A DNA stretch of 64,000 nucleotides, taken from assembly GCF_910592395.1 (NCBI RefSeq), contig NC_088308.1, forward strand, positions 27,297,501 to 27,361,500, written 5' to 3'. This document shows, in pieces, positions 46,592-57,106 of this stretch (positions within the stretch are counted from its first letter, which is position 1; each line of letters opens with the position of its first letter). The notes under the pieces are model-generated. The model made no database searches. It was not told where the DNA came from and was given only the letters and a program-made list of their open reading frames with translations. A program made the position numbers and the translations under genes. The stretch comes from Lineus longissimus. Taxonomy: Eukaryota; Nemertea; Pilidiophora; Heteronemertea; Lineidae.

Positions 46592-46761
46592 ACATTCAAC
46601 ATAGGCTTTTGATCTTTATTTCCCTATTACTGGAATCCCTGGTATTTTTCACCGTTTTTTTTTTAGAAATCCGACATTTGATGGAAAGGTCGGACAGTGT
46701 CGGATAAATCAGGAAAAGTAATTGAAAGCGTTAAGAACTCGGAAAATCCTCCCGCTAGTGT
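46592..46761 (+). mobile_element. Foldback element copy 8 (right arm)
   Basis: cattcaacataggcttttga, tttccctattactggaatcc, ggaaaggtcggacagtgtcg, gataaatcaggaaaagt and the end cctcccgctagtgtg. No left arm. Confidence 0.83.
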
Positions 46762-49700
46762 GATACGTCAACGACCGTGTTATGTTAGTATTGAGCTTAG
46801 CAGTAAGCTGAAGACACTAAGGCCTACGACATGACGTGCAATTGGCTTTTTCCTTGGTGATGGTATTCAAATGCAACATGTGGCTATGGTAACTGGATTC
46901 TTTACCGATTTGGCAACAATGGTTGCTAGGCTTCGCAACGATATAAAAGTCAACAGTTTTTAAATCTCATCAGGATAAGGTGGCAAGAACGGCTGTCTGG
47001 CCATCCAACCAATGTCGCATTGATGAGGACTAAGAACAGTCACCAAGTAAGGCAGTTTACGATGTTTTACATCGTGTTGTTACGCTCTTTGCACTAATAC
47101 ACAATCCTTGAAGCCTTGAAGACACAGGGGTTTATTCTCTTGCTCAAGTATACACCGAATCAGTCGAGAGAGTGGCTAATATGAATAAAGTCTAGGAAAT
47201 GCTTTTACTTCAATTTTGTACAGAAAGGCCTAGTGTAATTATACATGGAGTTTTAGATAAAAGCATTTGCTAGTCTTTATTCGTATCGCCCAATAACCCG
47301 GATCTGCTTCAGGTTGTCGGCTTGACGACCTGGCTAATGGTTACTTTTACAGGTCGCCAGTCATGCCAGCTTAAGCTTCATGCTTTACGTAAGATCGCGC
47401 TATCCAGTTCAAAGCTATCAATCTCGGAAGCCCAGAGACATCTGACAAACAAAATTAAAACTGCAATTTACAATTACAATATTTTCACGGAAGAATCGAC
47501 AAACCCTTAAAGCACCCTGTCTGTTTTTCGTGAAACGTCACAGGAGCCAGATGTAAATAATTTTGATATCTGATTTGGTTGAAAGCGATCAGGAGACTAC
47601 TATTAATAGGAGAGAGCATAGTTAAATGGGCTAAATCAATTGGATAAAGCAGGGTGATCGATCACTTGGGCGACAATGATGGAGGAGGATTTTTTTTTAA
47701 TAGGATTTGCTGTGACATTCTTGAAATTCAGCGACATTCATCAAATCCAAAAATGACGTCCGTCACCCCGAAAAAAACTGCATTGACATGAGGTAACACA
47801 CTATATAGCAGTAGAAAAGTTTTTTCCAAGTAACTGAATGCTTATTTCTAATTGACTGAACTTTGTAGTTAATGGTAGAAGGGAACTCTCTAACTGTATT
47901 TACGCTCGGTCGCCCGAGCGGTTGTCGAGAACCGACATCCATGAGGATGCTGCTAACTGGCTCTTCTTAACACTTTTAACTCTATTGTAATGGGATGGCT
48001 TCGACTTCATAAAATAACGAAAGGAATAAAATGAAAGTCTTGATGTTACCTTTGTTAGAGACTGTAATGACTTTGAAGTGTAAAACAACATAAGAAGTAG
48101 CCAGATCAAAGATACCTTAATAAAGTCGAGCTAGAATGAATGCATTTACGAACATGTACATGTAATGGCAGATGAAATTGACGCCACAACTTTTTTCCAC
48201 CAGTATTTTCTGATGGTTTGATTTCAAAGACGACCACTTTTGGAACATTGTGCACTGATGGGGCATCGATCCTGAGTTGATGAAGTGTTCATTTCGGATT
48301 CTCGTGATATAAATGAATAGCAAAGTGATAATTCATAGCGAAATTCTTAGTTCAAAATAATATACCAGTTTGTTTATTCTTCATCGCGACAAGCAAGTAA
48401 ATTAAATGTACAATGCACTGAATATCGAACCAGTAAGGCAAAACCGCAGCAGATTACGGTTTGGCATTGCTTTGAACAAGAGTTGCAGTGTTCACTAGAA
48501 TTGCAGATGTATTCTTAAAACGTCGCTGAATAGAATACCCGGTTCAGAATAATTCTCTCAAGATCCCTATCTATTTCTAAACGAACTGTATTGATCAAAT
48601 CCGCCGTTAAATTAAATCAAACGTAAAAGTACACATCGTTGGAATCGGGTTTAACCATGCTGACTGGATTGTGAAAAATACTGGAAACATCGTCTGGTGT
48701 CCAAGTTTTAAAAAAAAGGTTCATCCACAGCGTGTTTAGGGTAATAGAGCACGGCTCTGTGATGAAACAGGTTTTACCGTGTGATTCTTTCTAATAAGCT
48801 AATCATTTTGTGTTTCCCGCTGTACCTTCTTTCATGTTCATATGATAGTTCAATATTTTATTCCAAACATTCCTTGTCACAGACTGTTGCATATTCTAGT
48901 AACGATCCAGTGAATTATGACAACTTGAATCCACCAATTAGTTTAAGCGCACTGATAGATAATTACGTGCTGATCGCTTCATCCCCGACCCGCACGTACA
49001 TAACTCATTTAGGGAGTGACAATAAAACATCATGTGATAAATTTGAACACTTTCACTAGGATTTTGCTCAGGGGAGATCAATCTGATGGTAGTTAGGGCC
49101 GTGACATAAAATCAATTTGCGATATGAGATGATAAATAACAGACATACTGGAAGTATTAAGGGAAGAGTTATGTCGTGAAGTGGGTTGGGTTTTTATGAT
49201 ATGGAATGGAATGTGAATCGGCTTGGATGAATGAAAGTTTGTTATTGGAATGCATTTTCCTTGATAAACGTATGGGCAGTGAGCATTTACAAGCTTTTAT
49301 GTACATTTGTACGGCGCGGACAGAACGGAAAGGTCTAAAACACACATTAATCTTGAAAGTAAGCAAAGAAGTCAACTTTTTTTATAGACCTGCAAAGTCT
49401 TACCAGGTCACTTCATGTAGTTCATACGCACTGTAACCAAAGAAATCATCTAAAAGGGCATTCAACTGAAACTAGAGAATGCAATTTCCCAAGCTTTACA
49501 TCTATCGTGTTTCATAATGGAAGTTTTAAAAGAATTTCCTATTGGAGAGTGTGCATGTTGCTTAATCTAGGTTATACCATGGGCCGAGTCATTGGCCAAA
49601 ACACAGGCGATTATGCCTTTTATCGGAAGCCTTTCTGTTTTACTCAATTTGCAAGGGAATACTTTTGTTATAACAGAAGAAACTACATGTACTTGTATTA

Positions 49701-51264
49701 AATAAGGGTTGATATGTTTTTTGATTCAATAAGATATGCAAATCTCGTTTTCCCCTCACCCACTTTAAAATTCAGATCTGTAATGTTCCGACAGAAAGGA
49801 CGTTTTTATCACCATGCTCATATCTCGTACCCCATCTCTGGGGGACATTCTAACTCAAGACTAAAGGAAGCTTTATCACTGATCGTAAAAGGTAGGGACA
49901 TTCTGTCCTCTTACCCACACTCTTTCATACCGTCTTCTCGTTTAATTACCAGGTCGAGCCTCTTGAGAACGCAGGAACAATGATGGTTTCTTGCAGGAAA
50001 GTTTCATTGCTCAACAAAATGTTGTTGTCAAAGGTCAGCATTTCCTGCCTTACAACCTATATACCCTGACTCTAAAGAAAGAACACTTGAATTGTATTTG
50101 CAGTAGCCCCCACCATGGCGATTCCTTTCCATCTCTTCGTTCTGTGTGTTTGATACCATAGTGGTAGATCTAACAAAGTAACGAACAGATACAGGAACCA
50201 AGGCCGGAAAGATGTGGGTTGAAAATTCGCCAGACGTGTTTGTTCTTGTAAACAACAAGAGAAAGATCACTTCCTTTTGACAGGGGAAATGAGGGTCGGA
50301 AATCGGAACGATATTCCCTTGAGACGGGCTAGTATCCTGGTTCGTCCTTGGTTTATAATCCCGAAGGGGCATCTTTTGACTTTGAGAAAGCAAATACACC
50401 ATCTAATTAGGTAATTTTTGTTTTCCCACGATTTCTAGTTGAACAAAGTTGTAACCTAAAAGCCATATTTCATGCTAGTGGAAATACACGCAATACTCGG
50501 CCAACAGCTCACCACCACGCGCAGCGGTTTTTCCCGAATAAAACAGGAAACCTCACACAGTTATTGGTCTCCTGTTTGATTCGCTACTTTGGCTGCACGA
50601 GCGCATAACTCAGTGATTCTGACTGGGCAGTTCGACTGGACTTGCGCAAATACATGATAACTCTCATAAATGGATGATGGAATCATACTCGATCAACCCA
50701 CAAATCCTAGTATATTTTACCAGCAGTGTGTAAATCATCCCTGTCATGTCTTCTGGATATAAACCCAATTACAAGAGAGCATTATGTATTTGGTAACATG
50801 ATTCGGAGTGATTGACTTCCCAGCACATGTTTGGTCCTGAATGCAATGAGATAACAAGCCTACTTACTGGCATGTTATTGGCGGAGTTCATCCCCGTCCT
50901 TGATTACATCCATGCACGCTCACGATCATATGCTTCCACTGTTACTTCGTTTCCGCTCTTTACACTTTGTATGTGATACACTGATATCACATTTTTGCTT
51001 TGGAATAATGAAGATACATTGGTTCGGTAGATAAAGGCGAGAGTTAGCACTAGTATATCTTTCCCAGAGGCAAACACATCCATGCAATTTGGGATTTGCA
51101 CTGGTTCTGAATCATCCACTTGAAATTGATACTGAACACGACTCAAGGACCTGGAATGACTCACCAATTTTATAAAGAATAAAAAGATCACTGCCACATA
51201 ACTACTGAATTCTTTATCATTATCGTAAACACGATATCACTCAAAGTCATGTTTTAATTAGTTT

Positions 51265-51498
51265 TCAGAGAAGGAAAAATAATAATATATTCAAGAAATA
51301 GAACTGAGGTTTAGCAGTTCTAGAAAATAAATTGATTTGAGTGGTAAATAAATATTCAAATGTATTTCCAAAGATGTCATTAACCCAATCGCTATACAAA
51401 AATGTGTGTCCAGTCGCGAGATCCGTTACTGCATACCAACACGGATACATTTTATCATTGTGACACCATTGAAAAGCAGCTTTGAGGGAGAAACCAAG
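51265..51498 (-). CDS. Candidate exon with faint PLAT-domain-like pattern
   Basis: Acceptor TTTACTGCCTTAG, then 77 codons to a stop. It encodes LGFSLKAAFQWCHNDKMYP, then CWYAVTDLATGHTFLYSDWV. The order LG..., W.H..., ..WY..V.DL.TG..F....W is like the second half of a PLAT (lipoxygenase/polycystin) domain, but the usual HDN is HND and no first half adjoins it. The last residues are hydrophobic and low-complexity, and no good donor precedes the stop. Low confidence. Confidence 0.2.
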   Translation of the reverse strand, partial: LGFSLKAAFQWCHNDKMYPCWYAVTDLATGHTFLYSDWVNDIFGNTFEYLFTTQINLFSRTAKPQFYFLNILLFFLL

Positions 51499-52594
51499 CT
51501 AAGGCAGTAAATTATTTTTATAAATCTGATATCTTTGAACTCAAAACTTCAGTTCGTCACATATAGGAAACCCCCAAGATGCGTCGACACTTTAAAAGCT
51601 TCCACAAATTTCTTCTGAAGATCCATTCATTTAATCTTCATTCTAAACAAGGTGCGAAGGGAGTCATATTTCATACGTTTATGGTTATCTACTATTGGCT
51701 GTTACTTTAATGATTCTGCTTTTGATCTGAGTCGGAAAGTGTTTGTGGAAAGCGAGGAGCAGGTTTCTCGGGTTTACTAAAGATGTCCAGATAGTTGGAA
51801 AACGTAATGGAAAACGCTGTCGTTATCATTAATAGGTTTGGGAAAAGTGACAGTCTTGCAAGTTTCATATTTCTTCGGAATGCTTTTTGAAGAGATATTG
51901 ATTAATGGTTTGCTAACTAATCTGGGTACGAGTCGTGTATCCTTGGTATCATGCCCTGCTATGACTACTGTTCTTCATTTTGATCCCGCAAAGCCAAGTT
52001 CAATGCTGTCTCACAGAGTCGCCATCAAGTCCGGATGGCTAAGTCTGCTGTCTAGTGAGCTTTATGATGTTATTGGCTGCGGAACCCTCTCAGAAAGGAT
52101 GATGTGTGCGTGGCTTGTCCGAGAATAATGTGCAATGCTCTATAGACTCTGTTCAAGAGGAACTTATAGATGATATCAGCTGTATCTAAATCACTCTCTT
52201 GGCGCTCAGAATACAGCCTAAACCAACTACTTCTATATAGTTGATAACATGGATACGGCAAGAGAATACTGAATTGATGAACCTTGTTCAAGAATCCGTG
52301 GTTGAAAACTGGAACGTTTTAAAAGACCCGGCAGCTCAAGAGTGATTTTTTCTGATGACGTGGCAGCAGCTGAACGCTTATCTGTAGGACAACAACACTG
52401 ATCGGTGAGCATTTCACTAACAAGTTAAAGCACACTATCAGGATTTGAGGATATACGACGACTGTACTAACGGGTTTTACCATTTTCTCCACTGTTAACA
52501 AACGGTTCAAAGCCCTATGGTTATTTCACCAGTGAGCCACAAACAACCTCTTCCAAACGACCAAGCGCTCCCGTCAGAGATGACCACTTAACGG

Positions 52595-52608
52595 TATATA
52601 TATATATA
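52595..52608. repeat. (TA)7 microsatellite
   Basis: Seven TA dinucleotides in an otherwise unremarkable AT-rich stretch. Confidence 0.9.
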
Positions 52609-52784
52609 CAAGTCCTCTTAAATATGGACGATCCTGCCCTAGATAACCCTATGACAGATACGATGGGTCGATTACAATCGGAAAAGCGATCTATGACAAA
52701 TTATTGCAGAATGGGGATCGCGTTTTTTTATCGATGTGGACGTAGAGCCTCATCATAAAATCCTATTGATTATAGTGCTATAAT

Positions 52785-52861
52785 CGTGGTTGATGCATCT
52801 CTAAATACTACCTTGTGGACTTAGAATCAACAAGGTGGTATTTAGAGATGCCTCAACCACG
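52785..52861. repeat. Hairpin: 32-bp inverted repeat with 13-nt loop
   Basis: Left arm 52785-52816 begins cgtggttgatgcatctctaa; right arm 52830-52861 is its inverse with two mismatches (tgag for tgat, acc for act). The transcript of either strand would form a nearly perfect 77-nt stem-loop. Either a tiny foldback element or a small-RNA precursor; the near-perfect pairing is more typical of an inverted-repeat element than of an animal microRNA. Confidence 0.85.
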
Positions 52862-54559
52862 TTGGAAGACAGCGGTTTGTACTGCAGATGTTACGAAGAG
52901 ATCCACCGGGTGTAGGCGACACGAGCAAAGCTTATCTCATAAGCGATCAGCTTTGGTTAGATTTATTGTGGCAATTAGTTTTGGAATGTGCTTACTTGTG
53001 CGGTAATATGTAGCTTAGGCAAGAAACGGGAGGTGAAGATGTGAGGCAGGGTGATATCAAATCATGGCTGGTTGGCTTGTAGCACAAAACCAGACTGTAT
53101 AAGACTGTTAGCTTTTGGAGGTTTCCAGCGATACTGCTGGGGAGAGTATACCTTCAGTGTGATGTACAAAGTGGTCTGGCAAATTGACAAAATAGTATAT
53201 AAGTGGCAGTGCTTCAGGGGAAACTATTTCGGGGATATCCCTCAGAATACTGGGAGAAAGGTTCCACACCAAGTTAGAATATGTGAATGAAAGAATGGGT
53301 ACCAACTCCAGCGACGACCAGTTAGTTTTGTTGGCGTCAAATCGTTTTAAATACGAATGCAATTCACAAACAGAATAGACTTATCCATACTCATACCGCG
53401 TTCCGGGCACTATTCCACCTCCAGTCATCATACCATGACAAGATGGCCGCTAGGGGACATTAAAGGTATCCATTGGATCAATGCCATGTCACCTCCGCGA
53501 CTAAGAATTATCATACATCATTTTATCACGGAAATAACTCCCAGAGCAGGGGCCGGTCTTTGTTAACATTTCGCAGACTCGAACCATGGCTTGAATCCTC
53601 TCGTGGCTTCGATTAAATGGTTTTTATATTCCACGCGTATACTCTAACCTAATTCCCCGTGTTGCTGTAATTTGGCTCCAAAGATTAACAACGTCATCGC
53701 CGTCCTGTTGGTCATTGATCGAACCGTTGGATGGTTAACAGCGGAATTGCCATCAGGCCAAGGAGCCCCGTGGGAGGCATTTCTGAGAGGTTGCCACCTC
53801 GGAACTCGCCCGCCAATAATAGTTCAGCATAGTTAACGACCGCACAGAAGATTAGCCGAAACTTCATTTTGTCTAGAAAATATAATCAGACCACAGTGGT
53901 CCCATTGGACCTCATCAGTTTGGACCGTTGCCGCTCTCCTCTGACAAAGGTCAGAGAAACAGCGATGAGGTAGACCTGGCCATGGTTTAGGACACAGCAT
54001 ACGTGCCATAGCAGTTGTCTTTGACCCCATGCCCTCCTGCAAAGACGAGATGCATTCGTTGTGTTCTTTTACTGTCGTCTATTTCAGTTGAGATTTCTGA
54101 TATCAAGCGAGTGATGATTGGAGGTCAGATAAAAGTGAACTTTACACTTACGCTGGTGAACTTTGCGTTCTCGATGATATCATTGTTTTTGGCTTAAAGA
54201 CCTATTCCGTTTCAGACAACAGCTACTTCAAACGATGGACCAGAGCACAGCAATCGAATGTTCGCCTGAATGTGTTCAACATTCCAGTCAGGAACCATCA
54301 TCGGTCCCGTTGAATTCTTCAATGAATTTATGGAAACATCTCAGTGACATTTGGTTATAGATGAAACAGGAAGAATGCTTTTAAATACTGAAAGTAATGA
54401 ATCTAATTATACGAGGATTACTTCGTGTATAAAGCCATTTGTATCCCCCTAGCGGAAAGTCGGCTTTATCCCGACTACAACGCAGGGGAAGTGGGCTGAA
54501 GTTACAGCAATATAGAATGATATGAAGGAATCGCCAACCCGCATATGACTGAGAAAAGG

Positions 54560-55060
54560 TCAGGATTTGGTTTCGTGTAACAGGGAGCAACGAGCTTTTT
54601 ACCTGGTCTCCGATACTATCGAGCTATCTAAAAACATCCCACATGATGATAATATCCTACACAGACTATCGAGTAATAGGAACAGAACGATCAGAAGCGT
54701 AACACGTTTGTCTATTACGTCGCGAATTAAGATAACAGTGCCACCAGATCATAGATTTGGCTTCGCGTACCATCCTGCCAAGACCAGACTCTGATATTTA
54801 GATAGCGTCATTTGCAAAACATCCTCATACTTGAAGATATCTCTCATACTGACTATCTTGTATCGGGATGAAGAAACCAGAATATATGAGCATGTTCTTT
54901 GTAAATCTATGATTACACGGATGGAATGTGGCTTCGTGTTACTCTACACCAGACAAGGCTTTGAAATCAACAGCCTGTTATTTACAAAATGATTCTTTCT
55001 GAAAAAATATCCAATGCCGTCTGTTGAGAATAGGAACACGCAGCAATGTGTCTGCTAGGC
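54560..55060. repeat. Strongly diverged tandem repeat, unit about 190 bp, roughly 2.5 copies
   Basis: Three aligned segments begin ttggtttcgtgtaacag (54567), ttggcttcgcgtaccat (about 54758) and gtggcttcgtgttactc (about 54930). Each is followed by an aca-catcc/attc stretch, then a gactatc or gtctgttgag..aatagg..aaca segment. Similarity is by eye and moderate. Confidence 0.5.
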
Positions 55061-56594
55061 CAGTTAAGAACTCGGATGACGATGATTTACGAGACTATAT
55101 TCTGTCCATGGTATTTCGTGACCGGATATAAGGTTGTGACAGCGGCGTTTATCATTTCTCTCCTCTGACGCAGGCATTCGCATCGTTTAAGACGGCATCT
55201 AAATCCATGTAAATCACTTTGCGTTGATCTATTGGGGGACATGTGTCGTTCAGTGGAACTGCCGCATATCAATATTATTAGACATTTTAATGAATTTAAA
55301 AAAATTAAAATAATGTTCATGTTTTAATTTTGGCAACATCTGCTCCTCGTCTTTAAGTACAATAGTTTGTTTCACTTGATGATTACGATGACATTAAAAT
55401 TGATAATAACAAAAAAAATAAAAAAATGCATCCCGTTAAATACATTTCCCTACATGTCATTTAAATAGCAGTTCATATTGAAATGTTCTTTACGTGGCAG
55501 AAAGCGCGCATCACTCTGACGATTCCTGCATGAACTACATGTAAGGTTGAGACAATATGGTTAAGTAATGAGTCACAAATAATCAATTGACGGAACGTTA
55601 CCTTATACGTTGCATTTTGTTCTTTCTTTGGCATTTCAGGTTGAAAGCAAACAGTCTGTATTTGCTGAACATGTTGCATGCGTGTTTATTCATTCGCCAG
55701 GTGATCATTGGGTTCGACTCGGATACGTTATTGCTTCAGAAATAAATAAAAAAATCCCATATGTTGACGTCCATGTGAATTATTTGATGATGTTGATATT
55801 TACTTTATGTGACATTGAACCGTCATATCTACAGTACCGGTGTGTTGCTGGGACTGCATAAAGAGCAGAATGTATTCACTACAATCAAGGTGTAGCTATA
55901 AGGACTCATAGGACCTACGGGTAGATATGTAAGGAAGGTGTATGTGCGGTATTTCTTCGAAATAAAAGACTATGTACTCACAGCTTGTCTGGTTGCTTGA
56001 ACTCCTCACATCATCATCCCGGAATTCACTTGATAATTCATTAGTGAAGTAACTCTGAAAATATGAATGCCCCAACCGTTAGTAACCAGTAGTATTATGG
56101 AATTCTAGTATCCTGGTTTAATGGGGGCAATTACGTAGCCTGACTTGAGGTCATAACGGCGAGGACGGAGAGGAAGACCTGTTTGGTACCTTGAAGCAGG
56201 AAACAGTCAGGAGGCGGGTTGTAAAAGCTCTTTAAGTCTGAGGAGACTTAAAATGACACGAGAGTAGCTCCCACACGGCCAAAACATAATCAGACAGTCT
56301 CGCTCTCTCTTTTAGCACATTCACATTCGCTGCTACTGTCTGGAACTTTTATCATCCACAATCACATCAATTCTGTTACTTCGAGTCACCTAAAAACACC
56401 CGACACCATATCTTATTTATGAGAAGCGGAATAAGGTGATGCGGGGATTTCTTCTTCTCATTCCCTTATGTCCACCGGGAGATTAATCTCCTCTGGTAAA
56501 TAAGTAAAATTCCGTGATGGCTTTAAAAATACAATGAGTCTCATTTGTAGGACTCTTAGCCCTGGATCCTAAAGTCACTGTCAGCAAGGCTCAC

Positions 56595-56747
56595 CAGTTT
56601 TTCATATGTGGGATAAAGAAAGACAGTCCTCCCGCCGTCTCCCATTTCATTCTTGCCTCGTGCATCAAACCTGGACCAACCCTTAATCTGACCAATCTCC
56701 AGTGTGACCTGCAGCTGATTGGTGCGAATGTAATTCACACAAATATC
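56595..56747 (-). CDS. Candidate exon of exactly 51 codons, unidentified product
   Basis: 153 nt from AGCAG|GAT to CTG|GTGAGC, phase 0 at both ends. Contains NYIRTNQLQVTLEIGQIKG and WSRFDARGKNEMGDGGRTVF. The base composition is richer in G+C than the surroundings and codon choice looks coding (GTC ACA CTG GAG ATT GGT). The acceptor lacks a good pyrimidine tract, which is the main weakness. It lies 156 bp downstream of the candidate at 56904-57092, so both could be in one transcript only if that candidate is not terminal. Confidence 0.3.
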
Positions 56748-56903
56748 CTGCTCTCAACTTTAAGGCTAATATCATAAGTTGCGTTTACGGAATGCAAAAA
56801 CGTCCGGCCACACAAATTAAGTTGTTGTCTGAAATGAATTGATCTCTTTAAATGGTGGCAGCTGCCATCAGAAGCCTCCACTGAGACAGGTAACACGTCT
56901 TCA

Positions 56904-57092
56904 TTAATTCAGATGGCGAATCGACTGAGGCATCTCTGAGTTTTTCACGGAAGAAAAATGACTTGTTAGGCTGAGATTTTTATCTGATTTGTCTATTCCG
57001 TGAGGGATTTTATGAGAAGTGTTGGTTGGTTGTGACAGCCGAGGATAAACCATTTCGGATTCGGATCCTAGTTCTTCTGGAACAAATTCAAC
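56904..57092 (-). CDS. Candidate terminal exon, unidentified product
   Basis: Acceptor TCCACAAATTGCAG at 57093-57106, then 62 codons to a stop at 56904. Begins VEFVPEELGSESEMVYPRLS and becomes Ser/Lys/Asn-rich (SDKNLSLTSHFSSVKNSEMP). The first 20 residues look protein-like and acidic; no domain recognised. It could end earlier at a weak donor. Same strand as the GluN2-like gene. Confidence 0.25.
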   Translation of the reverse strand, partial: VEFVPEELGSESEMVYPRLSQPTNTSHKIPHGIDKSDKNLSLTSHFSSVKNSEMPQSIRHLN

Positions 57093-57106
57093 CTGCAATT
57101 TGTGGA

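Larger units (their letters stand above)
38050..51264. other. Upstream non-coding DNA, no supported gene
   Basis: Apart from foldback copies 7 and 8, nothing recognised. The promoter and any further 5' UTR exons of the GluN2-like gene should lie in the right-hand flank of exon 1, but I could not point to a TATA box or initiator with confidence. A 141-codon open frame without ATG lies at 43193-43618 on the minus strand (see findings). Confidence 0.5.
51499..56594. other. Non-coding or intronic stretch
   Basis: Contains the hairpin at 52785, the TA microsatellite and the diverged tandem repeat near 54.6 kb. No supported coding sequence on either strand. Confidence 0.5.

Noticed and set aside
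50028-50402. Minus-strand frame of 124 codons.
   Set aside because: No domain or signal sequence recognised; the first codon is not a convincing start and no splice sites frame it.
55700-55730. ggttcgactcgg, resembling a tRNA B box.
   Set aside because: No matching A box or cloverleaf upstream at tRNA distance.
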